Source of the DNA: Phytophthora quininea
Taxonomy: Eukaryota > Oomycota > Peronosporomycetes > Peronosporales > Peronosporaceae
Direction: 5' to 3'
DNA length: 37,551 nucleotides
NCBI GenBank assembly: GCA_011947345.1
Contig: JAAVTG010000767.1
Location: 1-37,551, forward strand
Made by a program: the position numbers and the translations under genes. A model generated the notes under the pieces. That model was not told the origin of the DNA and did not search any database. It saw only the letters and a list, made by a program, of their open reading frames with translations. Below are positions 20,257 through 31,811 of the stretch, in pieces; positions within the stretch are counted from its first letter, which is position 1, and the number at the start of each line of letters is the position of its first letter.

Positions 20257-20328
20257 AGCGCGGGACCGGGATTGAACCAGTGACCCTTCGAGCTGCAATC
20301 GAACGCTCTACCACTGAGCTACCCGCGC
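20257..20328 (-). tRNA. tRNA-Cys(GCA), unit 29
   Basis: Consensus copy. Spacer 20329-20860, standard 4-C. Confidence 0.94.
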
Positions 20329-20860
20329 GTCGAACCCTTTTCCCCAACGCACAATTGTCCAAAACGCGTTTCGCGCGCCCTACGCCTGCATTCACACGCC
20401 CGGCTCCCGCACAGCGCCGGCACACCTCTGTTGCCACCCTGCCAACGCGCCACGGACGCAACCGATCACGTACCGACCCGGTCCCACACGCAGACGCTCA
20501 CACATCCATGCCATCCACGCAACCTGCTCTGCGGCAACGCACCAGTCCACCACAGTGTCACGAAGAAAGAAGACCCCTCGTAGACCGCCAGCGATTCCTT
20601 CAGTCGAGGTGCCACATCACAGAACCCACTGTCAAGCCAAGCTGTCTCATCGTCATCGAGGGCGTCTCTCCTTTCTGTCCGAACGTTGTAATACTTGCCG
20701 ACGCAGATCCCGCTGTAATACTGTATGCTGAGAGCTGGAGCCGCCAGTGGGCGTCTTCGGAATCCGGCTGTGTGCCGGACGCTCGAGCAAGCGGGCTGCG
20801 TGGCGTGGGCAAAATGTGGGCGGCATAAAGCGCCGTACCACGACGGCTGAGCGAGCCGAG

Positions 20861-20949
20861 CAAGAACAAGAACAGGAACAAGAACAGGAACAGGAACAGG
20901 AACAAGAACAAGAACAGGAACAAGAACAGGAACAAGAACAAGAACAAGA
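20861..20949. repeat. Hexamer STR 29
   Basis: 15 hexamers, code 112122211212111. Confidence 0.95.
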
Positions 20950-21021
20950 AGCGCGGGACCGGGATTGAACCAGTGACCCTTCGAGCTGCAATCGAACGCT
21001 CTACCACTGAGCTACCCGCGC
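20950..21021 (-). tRNA. tRNA-Cys(GCA), unit 30
   Basis: Consensus copy. Spacer 21022-21552, standard 3-C: first of six 3-C units in a row (30-35). Confidence 0.94.
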
Positions 21022-21552
21022 GTCGAACCCTTTTCCCCAACGCACAATTGTCCAAAACGCGTTTCGCGCGCCCTACGCCTGCATTCACACGCCCGGCTCC
21101 CGCACAGCGCCGGCACACCTCTGTTGCCACCCTGCCAACGCGCCACGGACGCAACCGATCACGTACCGACCCGGTCCCACACGCAGACGCTCACACATCC
21201 ATGCCATCCACGCAACCTGCTCTGCGGCAACGCACCAGTCCACCACAGTGTCACGAAGAAAGAAGACCCTCGTAGACCGCCAGCGATTCCTTCAGTCGAG
21301 GTGCCACATCACAGAACCCACTGTCAAGCCAAGCTGTCTCATCGTCATCGAGGGCGTCTCTCCTTTCTGTCCGAACGTTGTAATACTTGCCGACGCAGAT
21401 CCCGCTGTAATACTGTATGCTGAGAGCTGGAGCCGCCAGTGGGCGTCTTCGGAATCCGGCTGTGTGCCGGACGCTCGAGCAAGCGGGCTGCGTGGCGTGG
21501 GCAAAATGTGGGCGGCATAAAGCGCCGTACCACGACGGCTGAGCGAGCCGAG

Positions 21553-21684
21553 CAAGAACAAGAACAGGAACAAGAACAGGAACAAGAACAGGAACAAGAA
21601 CAAGAACAGGAACAAGAACAAGGAACAAGAACAGGAACAAGAACAGGAACAAGAACAGGAACAAGAACAGGAACAAGAACAAGA
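21553..21684. repeat. Hexamer STR 30
   Basis: Code 11212121121, a 7-mer CAAGGAA, then 1212121211. The 7-mer looks like a fusion of the two hexamer types. Confidence 0.93.
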
Positions 21685-21756
21685 AGCGCGGGACCGGGAT
21701 TGAACCAGTGACCCTTCGAGCTGCAATCGAACGCTCTACCACTGAGCTACCCGCGC
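21685..21756 (-). tRNA. tRNA-Cys(GCA), unit 31
   Basis: Consensus copy. Spacer 21757-22287, standard 3-C. Confidence 0.94.
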
Positions 21757-22287
21757 GTCGAACCCTTTTCCCCAACGCACAATTGTCCAAAACGCGTTTC
21801 GCGCGCCCTACGCCTGCATTCACACGCCCGGCTCCCGCACAGCGCCGGCACACCTCTGTTGCCACCCTGCCAACGCGCCACGGACGCAACCGATCACGTA
21901 CCGACCCGGTCCCACACGCAGACGCTCACACATCCATGCCATCCACGCAACCTGCTCTGCGGCAACGCACCAGTCCACCACAGTGTCACGAAGAAAGAAG
22001 ACCCTCGTAGACCGCCAGCGATTCCTTCAGTCGAGGTGCCACATCACAGAACCCACTGTCAAGCCAAGCTGTCTCATCGTCATCGAGGGCGTCTCTCCTT
22101 TCTGTCCGAACGTTGTAATACTTGCCGACGCAGATCCCGCTGTAATACTGTATGCTGAGAGCTGGAGCCGCCAGTGGGCGTCTTCGGAATCCGGCTGTGT
22201 GCCGGACGCTCGAGCAAGCGGGCTGCGTGGCGTGGGCAAAATGTGGGCGGCATAAAGCGCCGTACCACGACGGCTGAGCGAGCCGAG

Positions 22288-22454
22288 CAAGAACAGGAAC
22301 AGGAACAAGAACAGGAACAAGAACAGGAACAAGAACAAGAACAGGAACAAGAACAAGAACAGGAACAAGAACAGGAACAAGAACAAGAACAAGAACAAGA
22401 ACAGGAACAAGAACAGGAACAAGAACAGGAACAAGAACAGGAACAAGAACAAGA
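22288..22454. repeat. Hexamer STR 31
   Basis: 28 hexamers, code 1221212112112121111212121211. Confidence 0.95.
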
Positions 22455-22526
22455 AGCGCGGGACCGGGATTGAACCAGTGACCCTTCGAGCTGCAATCGA
22501 ACGCTCTACCACTGAGCTACCCGCGC
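22455..22526 (-). tRNA. tRNA-Cys(GCA), unit 32
   Basis: Consensus copy. Spacer 22527-23057, standard 3-C. Confidence 0.94.
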
Positions 22527-23057
22527 GTCGAACCCTTTTCCCCAACGCACAATTGTCCAAAACGCGTTTCGCGCGCCCTACGCCTGCATTCACACGCCCG
22601 GCTCCCGCACAGCGCCGGCACACCTCTGTTGCCACCCTGCCAACGCGCCACGGACGCAACCGATCACGTACCGACCCGGTCCCACACGCAGACGCTCACA
22701 CATCCATGCCATCCACGCAACCTGCTCTGCGGCAACGCACCAGTCCACCACAGTGTCACGAAGAAAGAAGACCCTCGTAGACCGCCAGCGATTCCTTCAG
22801 TCGAGGTGCCACATCACAGAACCCACTGTCAAGCCAAGCTGTCTCATCGTCATCGAGGGCGTCTCTCCTTTCTGTCCGAACGTTGTAATACTTGCCGACG
22901 CAGATCCCGCTGTAATACTGTATGCTGAGAGCTGGAGCCGCCAGTGGGCGTCTTCGGAATCCGGCTGTGTGCCGGACGCTCGAGCAAGCGGGCTGCGTGG
23001 CGTGGGCAAAATGTGGGCGGCATAAAGCGCCGTACCACGACGGCTGAGCGAGCCGAG

Positions 23058-23146
23058 CAAGAACAAGAACAGGAACAAGAACAGGAACAAGAACAGGAAC
23101 AAGAACAAGAACAGGAACAAGAACAGGAACAAGAACAAGAACAAGA
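23058..23146. repeat. Hexamer STR 32
   Basis: 15 hexamers, code 112121211212111; same as STR 34 and 36. Confidence 0.95.
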
Positions 23147-23218
23147 AGCGCGGGACCGGGATTGAACCAGTGACCCTTCGAGCTGCAATCGAACGCTCTA
23201 CCACTGAGCTACCCGCGC
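23147..23218 (-). tRNA. tRNA-Cys(GCA), unit 33
   Basis: Consensus copy. Spacer 23219-23749, standard 3-C. Confidence 0.94.
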
Positions 23219-23749
23219 GTCGAACCCTTTTCCCCAACGCACAATTGTCCAAAACGCGTTTCGCGCGCCCTACGCCTGCATTCACACGCCCGGCTCCCGC
23301 ACAGCGCCGGCACACCTCTGTTGCCACCCTGCCAACGCGCCACGGACGCAACCGATCACGTACCGACCCGGTCCCACACGCAGACGCTCACACATCCATG
23401 CCATCCACGCAACCTGCTCTGCGGCAACGCACCAGTCCACCACAGTGTCACGAAGAAAGAAGACCCTCGTAGACCGCCAGCGATTCCTTCAGTCGAGGTG
23501 CCACATCACAGAACCCACTGTCAAGCCAAGCTGTCTCATCGTCATCGAGGGCGTCTCTCCTTTCTGTCCGAACGTTGTAATACTTGCCGACGCAGATCCC
23601 GCTGTAATACTGTATGCTGAGAGCTGGAGCCGCCAGTGGGCGTCTTCGGAATCCGGCTGTGTGCCGGACGCTCGAGCAAGCGGGCTGCGTGGCGTGGGCA
23701 AAATGTGGGCGGCATAAAGCGCCGTACCACGACGGCTGAGCGAGCCGAG

Positions 23750-23837
23750 CAAGAACAGGAACAGGAACAAGAACAGAACAGGAACAGGAACAAGAACAGG
23801 AACAAGAACAGGAACAGGAACAAGAACAAGAACAAGA
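23750..23837. repeat. Hexamer STR 33
   Basis: Code 1221 p 2212122111. Equals STR 37/38 with one hexamer reduced to CAGAA. Confidence 0.94.
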
Positions 23838-23909
23838 AGCGCGGGACCGGGATTGAACCAGTGACCCTTCGAGCTGCAATCGAACGCTCTACCACTGAGC
23901 TACCCGCGC
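23838..23909 (-). tRNA. tRNA-Cys(GCA), unit 34
   Basis: Consensus copy. Spacer 23910-24440, standard 3-C. Confidence 0.94.
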
Positions 23910-24440
23910 GTCGAACCCTTTTCCCCAACGCACAATTGTCCAAAACGCGTTTCGCGCGCCCTACGCCTGCATTCACACGCCCGGCTCCCGCACAGCGCCG
24001 GCACACCTCTGTTGCCACCCTGCCAACGCGCCACGGACGCAACCGATCACGTACCGACCCGGTCCCACACGCAGACGCTCACACATCCATGCCATCCACG
24101 CAACCTGCTCTGCGGCAACGCACCAGTCCACCACAGTGTCACGAAGAAAGAAGACCCTCGTAGACCGCCAGCGATTCCTTCAGTCGAGGTGCCACATCAC
24201 AGAACCCACTGTCAAGCCAAGCTGTCTCATCGTCATCGAGGGCGTCTCTCCTTTCTGTCCGAACGTTGTAATACTTGCCGACGCAGATCCCGCTGTAATA
24301 CTGTATGCTGAGAGCTGGAGCCGCCAGTGGGCGTCTTCGGAATCCGGCTGTGTGCCGGACGCTCGAGCAAGCGGGCTGCGTGGCGTGGGCAAAATGTGGG
24401 CGGCATAAAGCGCCGTACCACGACGGCTGAGCGAGCCGAG

Positions 24441-24529
24441 CAAGAACAAGAACAGGAACAAGAACAGGAACAAGAACAGGAACAAGAACAAGAACAGGAA
24501 CAAGAACAGGAACAAGAACAAGAACAAGA
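24441..24529. repeat. Hexamer STR 34
   Basis: 15 hexamers, code 112121211212111. Confidence 0.95.
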
Positions 24530-24601
24530 AGCGCGGGACCGGGATTGAACCAGTGACCCTTCGAGCTGCAATCGAACGCTCTACCACTGAGCTACCCGCG
24601 C
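24530..24601 (-). tRNA. tRNA-Cys(GCA), unit 35
   Basis: Consensus copy. Spacer 24602-25132, standard 3-C. Confidence 0.94.
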
Positions 24602-25132
24602 GTCGAACCCTTTTCCCCAACGCACAATTGTCCAAAACGCGTTTCGCGCGCCCTACGCCTGCATTCACACGCCCGGCTCCCGCACAGCGCCGGCACACCT
24701 CTGTTGCCACCCTGCCAACGCGCCACGGACGCAACCGATCACGTACCGACCCGGTCCCACACGCAGACGCTCACACATCCATGCCATCCACGCAACCTGC
24801 TCTGCGGCAACGCACCAGTCCACCACAGTGTCACGAAGAAAGAAGACCCTCGTAGACCGCCAGCGATTCCTTCAGTCGAGGTGCCACATCACAGAACCCA
24901 CTGTCAAGCCAAGCTGTCTCATCGTCATCGAGGGCGTCTCTCCTTTCTGTCCGAACGTTGTAATACTTGCCGACGCAGATCCCGCTGTAATACTGTATGC
25001 TGAGAGCTGGAGCCGCCAGTGGGCGTCTTCGGAATCCGGCTGTGTGCCGGACGCTCGAGCAAGCGGGCTGCGTGGCGTGGGCAAAATGTGGGCGGCATAA
25101 AGCGCCGTACCACGACGGCTGAGCGAGCCGAG

Positions 25133-25221
25133 CAAGAACAGGAACAGGAACAAGAACAGGAACAGGAACAGGAACAAGAACAGGAACAAGAACAGGAACA
25201 AGAATATGGACAAGAACAAGA
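25133..25221. repeat. Hexamer STR 35 with a TATGGA hexamer
   Basis: 15 positions, code 122122212121, then TATGGA (25205-25210), then 11. The length frame is kept, so this is a substituted hexamer and not an insertion. Confidence 0.93.
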
Positions 25222-25293
25222 AGCGCGGGACCGGGATTGAACCAGTGACCCTTCGAGCTGCAATCGAACGCTCTACCACTGAGCTACCCGCGC
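25222..25293 (-). tRNA. tRNA-Cys(GCA), unit 36
   Basis: Consensus copy. Spacer 25294-25825, standard 4-C. Confidence 0.94.
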
Positions 25294-25825
25294 GTCGAAC
25301 CCTTTTCCCCAACGCACAATTGTCCAAAACGCGTTTCGCGCGCCCTACGCCTGCATTCACACGCCCGGCTCCCGCACAGCGCCGGCACACCTCTGTTGCC
25401 ACCCTGCCAACGCGCCACGGACGCAACCGATCACGTACCGACCCGGTCCCACACGCAGACGCTCACACATCCATGCCATCCACGCAACCTGCTCTGCGGC
25501 AACGCACCAGTCCACCACAGTGTCACGAAGAAAGAAGACCCCTCGTAGACCGCCAGCGATTCCTTCAGTCGAGGTGCCACATCACAGAACCCACTGTCAA
25601 GCCAAGCTGTCTCATCGTCATCGAGGGCGTCTCTCCTTTCTGTCCGAACGTTGTAATACTTGCCGACGCAGATCCCGCTGTAATACTGTATGCTGAGAGC
25701 TGGAGCCGCCAGTGGGCGTCTTCGGAATCCGGCTGTGTGCCGGACGCTCGAGCAAGCGGGCTGCGTGGCGTGGGCAAAATGTGGGCGGCATAAAGCGCCG
25801 TACCACGACGGCTGAGCGAGCCGAG

Positions 25826-25914
25826 CAAGAACAAGAACAGGAACAAGAACAGGAACAAGAACAGGAACAAGAACAAGAACAGGAACAAGAACAGGAACAA
25901 GAACAAGAACAAGA
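25826..25914. repeat. Hexamer STR 36
   Basis: 15 hexamers, code 112121211212111. Confidence 0.95.
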
Positions 25915-25986
25915 AGCGCGGGACCGGGATTGAACCAGTGACCCTTCGAGCTGCAATCGAACGCTCTACCACTGAGCTACCCGCGC
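25915..25986 (-). tRNA. tRNA-Cys(GCA), unit 37
   Basis: Consensus copy. Spacer 25987-26517 (531 bp) has the box GAAGAAGAAG with four C, shared with units 40 and 50. Confidence 0.94.
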
Positions 25987-26517
25987 GTCGAACCCTTTTC
26001 CCCAACGCACAATTGTCCAAAACGCGTTTCGCGCGCCCTACGCCTGCATTCACACGCCCGGCTCCCGCACAGCGCCGGCACACCTCTGTTGCCACCCTGC
26101 CAACGCGCCACGGACGCAACCGATCACGTACCGACCCGGTCCCACACGCAGACGCTCACACATCCATGCCATCCACGCAACCTGCTCTGCGGCAACGCAC
26201 CAGTCCACCACAGTGTCACGAAGAAGAAGACCCCTCGTAGACCGCCAGCGATTCCTTCAGTCGAGGTGCCACATCACAGAACCCACTGTCAAGCCAAGCT
26301 GTCTCATCGTCATCGAGGGCGTCTCTCCTTTCTGTCCGAACGTTGTAATACTTGCCGACGCAGATCCCGCTGTAATACTGTATGCTGAGAGCTGGAGCCG
26401 CCAGTGGGCGTCTTCGGAATCCGGCTGTGTGCCGGACGCTCGAGCAAGCGGGCTGCGTGGCGTGGGCAAAATGTGGGCGGCATAAAGCGCCGTACCACGA
26501 CGGCTGAGCGAGCCGAG

Positions 26518-26606
26518 CAAGAACAGGAACAGGAACAAGAACAGGAACAGGAACAGGAACAAGAACAGGAACAAGAACAGGAACAGGAACAAGAACAAGA
26601 ACAAGA
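26518..26606. repeat. Hexamer STR 37
   Basis: 15 hexamers, code 122122212122111; same as STR 38. Confidence 0.95.
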
Positions 26607-26678
26607 AGCGCGGGACCGGGATTGAACCAGTGACCCTTCGAGCTGCAATCGAACGCTCTACCACTGAGCTACCCGCGC
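26607..26678 (-). tRNA. tRNA-Cys(GCA), unit 38
   Basis: Consensus copy. Spacer 26679-27210, standard 4-C; its border hairpin reads CGGCT-GAGCA-GGCCG, with one U-G closing pair. Confidence 0.94.
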
Positions 26679-27210
26679 GTCGAACCCTTTTCCCCAACGC
26701 ACAATTGTCCAAAACGCGTTTCGCGCGCCCTACGCCTGCATTCACACGCCCGGCTCCCGCACAGCGCCGGCACACCTCTGTTGCCACCCTGCCAACGCGC
26801 CACGGACGCAACCGATCACGTACCGACCCGGTCCCACACGCAGACGCTCACACATCCATGCCATCCACGCAACCTGCTCTGCGGCAACGCACCAGTCCAC
26901 CACAGTGTCACGAAGAAAGAAGACCCCTCGTAGACCGCCAGCGATTCCTTCAGTCGAGGTGCCACATCACAGAACCCACTGTCAAGCCAAGCTGTCTCAT
27001 CGTCATCGAGGGCGTCTCTCCTTTCTGTCCGAACGTTGTAATACTTGCCGACGCAGATCCCGCTGTAATACTGTATGCTGAGAGCTGGAGCCGCCAGTGG
27101 GCGTCTTCGGAATCCGGCTGTGTGCCGGACGCTCGAGCAAGCGGGCTGCGTGGCGTGGGCAAAATGTGGGCGGCATAAAGCGCCGTACCACGACGGCTGA
27201 GCAGGCCGAG

Positions 27211-27299
27211 CAAGAACAGGAACAGGAACAAGAACAGGAACAGGAACAGGAACAAGAACAGGAACAAGAACAGGAACAGGAACAAGAACAAGAACAAGA
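27211..27299. repeat. Hexamer STR 38
   Basis: 15 hexamers, code 122122212122111. Confidence 0.95.
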
Positions 27300-27371
27300 A
27301 GCGCGGGACCGGGATTGAACCAGTGACCCTTCGAGCTGCAATCGAACGCTCTACCACTGAGCTACCCGCGC
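27300..27371 (-). tRNA. tRNA-Cys(GCA), unit 39
   Basis: Consensus copy. Spacer 27372-27899 (528 bp) has the short box with three C, the only such combination. Confidence 0.94.
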
Positions 27372-27899
27372 GTCGAACCCTTTTCCCCAACGCACAATTG
27401 TCCAAAACGCGTTTCGCGCGCCCTACGCCTGCATTCACACGCCCGGCTCCCGCACAGCGCCGGCACACCTCTGTTGCCACCCTGCCAACGCGCCACGGAC
27501 GCAACCGATCACGTACCGACCCGGTCCCACACGCAGACGCTCACACATCCATGCCATCCACGCAACCTGCTCTGCGGCAACGCACCAGTCCACCACAGTG
27601 TCACGAAGAAAGACCCTCGTAGACCGCCAGCGATTCCTTCAGTCGAGGTGCCACATCACAGAACCCACTGTCAAGCCAAGCTGTCTCATCGTCATCGAGG
27701 GCGTCTCTCCTTTCTGTCCGAACGTTGTAATACTTGCCGACGCAGATCCCGCTGTAATACTGTATGCTGAGAGCTGGAGCCGCCAGTGGGCGTCTTCGGA
27801 ATCCGGCTGTGTGCCGGACGCTCGAGCAAGCGGGCTGCGTGGCGTGGGCAAAATGTGGGCGGCATAAAGCGCCGTACCACGACGGCTGAGCGAGCCGAG

Positions 27900-27988
27900 C
27901 AAGAACAGGAACAGGAACAAGAACAGGAACAGGAACAGGAACAAGAACAAGAACAGGAACAAGAACAGGAACAAGAACAAGAACAAGA
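27900..27988. repeat. Hexamer STR 39
   Basis: 15 hexamers, code 122122211212111. Confidence 0.95.
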
Positions 27989-28060
27989 AGCGCGGGACCG
28001 GGATTGAACCAGTGACCCTTCGAGCTGCAATCGAACGCTCTACCACTGAGCTACCCGCGC
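27989..28060 (-). tRNA. tRNA-Cys(GCA), unit 40
   Basis: Consensus copy. Spacer 28061-28591, GAAGAAGAAG box with four C. Confidence 0.94.
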
Positions 28061-28591
28061 GTCGAACCCTTTTCCCCAACGCACAATTGTCCAAAACGCG
28101 TTTCGCGCGCCCTACGCCTGCATTCACACGCCCGGCTCCCGCACAGCGCCGGCACACCTCTGTTGCCACCCTGCCAACGCGCCACGGACGCAACCGATCA
28201 CGTACCGACCCGGTCCCACACGCAGACGCTCACACATCCATGCCATCCACGCAACCTGCTCTGCGGCAACGCACCAGTCCACCACAGTGTCACGAAGAAG
28301 AAGACCCCTCGTAGACCGCCAGCGATTCCTTCAGTCGAGGTGCCACATCACAGAACCCACTGTCAAGCCAAGCTGTCTCATCGTCATCGAGGGCGTCTCT
28401 CCTTTCTGTCCGAACGTTGTAATACTTGCCGACGCAGATCCCGCTGTAATACTGTATGCTGAGAGCTGGAGCCGCCAGTGGGCGTCTTCGGAATCCGGCT
28501 GTGTGCCGGACGCTCGAGCAAGCGGGCTGCGTGGCGTGGGCAAAATGTGGGCGGCATAAAGCGCCGTACCACGACGGCTGAGCGAGCCGAG

Positions 28592-28674
28592 CAAGAACAG
28601 GAACAGGAACAAGAACAGGAACAGGAACAAGAACAAGAACAGGAACAAGAACAGGAACAAGAACAAGAACAAGA
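28592..28674. repeat. Hexamer STR 40
   Basis: 14 hexamers, code 12212211212111. Confidence 0.95.
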
Positions 28675-28746
28675 AGCGCGGGACCGGGATTGAACCAGTG
28701 ACCCTTCGAGCTGCAATCGAACGCTCTACCACTGAGCTACCCGCGC
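28675..28746 (-). tRNA. tRNA-Cys(GCA), unit 41
   Basis: Consensus copy. Spacer 28747-29277, standard 3-C. Confidence 0.94.
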
Positions 28747-29277
28747 GTCGAACCCTTTTCCCCAACGCACAATTGTCCAAAACGCGTTTCGCGCGCCCTA
28801 CGCCTGCATTCACACGCCCGGCTCCCGCACAGCGCCGGCACACCTCTGTTGCCACCCTGCCAACGCGCCACGGACGCAACCGATCACGTACCGACCCGGT
28901 CCCACACGCAGACGCTCACACATCCATGCCATCCACGCAACCTGCTCTGCGGCAACGCACCAGTCCACCACAGTGTCACGAAGAAAGAAGACCCTCGTAG
29001 ACCGCCAGCGATTCCTTCAGTCGAGGTGCCACATCACAGAACCCACTGTCAAGCCAAGCTGTCTCATCGTCATCGAGGGCGTCTCTCCTTTCTGTCCGAA
29101 CGTTGTAATACTTGCCGACGCAGATCCCGCTGTAATACTGTATGCTGAGAGCTGGAGCCGCCAGTGGGCGTCTTCGGAATCCGGCTGTGTGCCGGACGCT
29201 CGAGCAAGCGGGCTGCGTGGCGTGGGCAAAATGTGGGCGGCATAAAGCGCCGTACCACGACGGCTGAGCGAGCCGAG

Positions 29278-29444
29278 CAAGAACAAGAACAGGAACAAGA
29301 ACAGGAACAAGAACAGGAACAAGAACAAGAACAGGAACAAGAACAGGAACAGGAACAAGAACAGGAACAAGAACAAGAACAGGAACAAGAACAAGAACAG
29401 GAACAAGAACAGAACAAGAACAAGAACAAGAACAAGAACAAGAA
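29278..29444. repeat. Hexamer STR 41, overrunning the tRNA
   Basis: 27 hexamers and one CAGAA, code 1121212112122121121121 p 11111. The last hexamer occupies two positions that belong to the tRNA acceptor stem in other units. Confidence 0.92.
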
Positions 29445-29513
29445 CCGGGACCGGGATTGAACCAGTGACCCTTCGAGCTGCAATCGAACGCTCTACCACT
29501 GAGCTACCCGCGC
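29445..29513 (-). pseudogene. tRNA-Cys pseudogene, unit 42 (3' acceptor end lost)
   Basis: The 3' acceptor strand should read CCCGCGC but here it reads CCCGG and then runs into the repeat (TTCTTG). Pairs 1-72, 2-71 and 3-70 are lost or only wobble, and the discriminator belongs to the repeat. All other arms are intact. The STR seems to have replaced the gene's 3' end. Spacer 29514-30044, standard 3-C. Confidence 0.82.
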
Positions 29514-30044
29514 GTCGAACCCTTTTCCCCAACGCACAATTGTCCAAAACGCGTTTCGCGCGCCCTACGCCTGCATTCACACGCCCGGCTCCCGCACAGC
29601 GCCGGCACACCTCTGTTGCCACCCTGCCAACGCGCCACGGACGCAACCGATCACGTACCGACCCGGTCCCACACGCAGACGCTCACACATCCATGCCATC
29701 CACGCAACCTGCTCTGCGGCAACGCACCAGTCCACCACAGTGTCACGAAGAAAGAAGACCCTCGTAGACCGCCAGCGATTCCTTCAGTCGAGGTGCCACA
29801 TCACAGAACCCACTGTCAAGCCAAGCTGTCTCATCGTCATCGAGGGCGTCTCTCCTTTCTGTCCGAACGTTGTAATACTTGCCGACGCAGATCCCGCTGT
29901 AATACTGTATGCTGAGAGCTGGAGCCGCCAGTGGGCGTCTTCGGAATCCGGCTGTGTGCCGGACGCTCGAGCAAGCGGGCTGCGTGGCGTGGGCAAAATG
30001 TGGGCGGCATAAAGCGCCGTACCACGACGGCTGAGCGAGCCGAG

Positions 30045-30240
30045 CAAGAACAAGAACAGGAACAAGAACAGGAACAAGAACAGGAACAAGAACAGGAACA
30101 AGAACAGGAACAAGAACAGGAACAGAACAAGAACAGGAACAAGAACAAGAACAGGAACAAGAACAGGAACAGGAACAAGAACAGAAACAAGAACAAGAAC
30201 AAGAACAGGAACAAGAACAGGAACAAGAACAAGAACAAGA
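30045..30240. repeat. Hexamer STR 42, expanded
   Basis: About 197 bp: 1121212121212 p 121121221, CAGAAA, 111212111. The rare CAGAAA hexamer and the block around it recur in STR 43. Confidence 0.93.
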
Positions 30241-30312
30241 AGCGCGGGACCGGGATTGAACCAGTGACCCTTCGAGCTGCAATCGAACGCTCTACCACTG
30301 AGCTACCCGCGC
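30241..30312 (-). tRNA. tRNA-Cys(GCA), unit 43
   Basis: Consensus copy. Spacer 30313-30845 (533 bp, standard 4-C) has one extra G at the border hairpin (GAGCGAGGCCG). Confidence 0.94.
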
Positions 30313-30845
30313 GTCGAACCCTTTTCCCCAACGCACAATTGTCCAAAACGCGTTTCGCGCGCCCTACGCCTGCATTCACACGCCCGGCTCCCGCACAGCG
30401 CCGGCACACCTCTGTTGCCACCCTGCCAACGCGCCACGGACGCAACCGATCACGTACCGACCCGGTCCCACACGCAGACGCTCACACATCCATGCCATCC
30501 ACGCAACCTGCTCTGCGGCAACGCACCAGTCCACCACAGTGTCACGAAGAAAGAAGACCCCTCGTAGACCGCCAGCGATTCCTTCAGTCGAGGTGCCACA
30601 TCACAGAACCCACTGTCAAGCCAAGCTGTCTCATCGTCATCGAGGGCGTCTCTCCTTTCTGTCCGAACGTTGTAATACTTGCCGACGCAGATCCCGCTGT
30701 AATACTGTATGCTGAGAGCTGGAGCCGCCAGTGGGCGTCTTCGGAATCCGGCTGTGTGCCGGACGCTCGAGCAAGCGGGCTGCGTGGCGTGGGCAAAATG
30801 TGGGCGGCATAAAGCGCCGTACCACGACGGCTGAGCGAGGCCGAG

Positions 30846-31058
30846 CAAGAACAAGAACAGGAACAAGAACAGGAACAAGAACAGGAACAAGAACAGGAAC
30901 AAGAACAGGAACAGAACAAGAACAGGAACAAGAACAGAACAAGAACAAGAACAGGAACAAGAACAAGAACAGGAACAAGAACAGGAACAGGAACAAGAAC
31001 AGAAACAAGAACAAGAACAAGAACAGGAACAAGAACAGGAACAAGAACAAGAACAAGA
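30846..31058. repeat. Hexamer STR 43, expanded
   Basis: About 214 bp: 11212121212 p 121 p 1121121221, CAGAAA, 111212111. The tRNA-proximal half equals that of STR 42, including CAGAAA. Confidence 0.93.
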
Positions 31059-31130
31059 AGCGCGGGACCGGGATTGAACCAGTGACCCTTCGAGCTGCAA
31101 TCGAACGCTCTACCACTGAGCTACCCGCGC
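31059..31130 (-). tRNA. tRNA-Cys(GCA), unit 44
   Basis: Consensus copy; last unit of the homogeneous zone. Spacer 31131-31662, standard 4-C. Confidence 0.94.
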
Positions 31131-31662
31131 GTCGAACCCTTTTCCCCAACGCACAATTGTCCAAAACGCGTTTCGCGCGCCCTACGCCTGCATTCACACG
31201 CCCGGCTCCCGCACAGCGCCGGCACACCTCTGTTGCCACCCTGCCAACGCGCCACGGACGCAACCGATCACGTACCGACCCGGTCCCACACGCAGACGCT
31301 CACACATCCATGCCATCCACGCAACCTGCTCTGCGGCAACGCACCAGTCCACCACAGTGTCACGAAGAAAGAAGACCCCTCGTAGACCGCCAGCGATTCC
31401 TTCAGTCGAGGTGCCACATCACAGAACCCACTGTCAAGCCAAGCTGTCTCATCGTCATCGAGGGCGTCTCTCCTTTCTGTCCGAACGTTGTAATACTTGC
31501 CGACGCAGATCCCGCTGTAATACTGTATGCTGAGAGCTGGAGCCGCCAGTGGGCGTCTTCGGAATCCGGCTGTGTGCCGGACGCTCGAGCAAGCGGGCTG
31601 CGTGGCGTGGGCAAAATGTGGGCGGCATAAAGCGCCGTACCACGACGGCTGAGCGAGCCGAG

Positions 31663-31739
31663 CAAGAACAGGAACAGGAACAAGAACAGGAACAGGAACA
31701 AGAACAAGAACAGGAACAAGAACAGGAACAAGAACAAGA
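31663..31739. repeat. Hexamer STR 44
   Basis: 13 hexamers, code 1221221121211. Confidence 0.95.
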
Positions 31740-31811
31740 AGCGCGGGACCGGGATTGAACCAGTGACCCTTCGAGCTGCAATCGAACGCTCTACCACTGA
31801 GCTACCCGCGC
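31740..31811 (-). tRNA. tRNA-Cys(GCA), unit 45
   Basis: The tRNA is consensus although its spacer is the first strongly divergent one. Confidence 0.93.
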
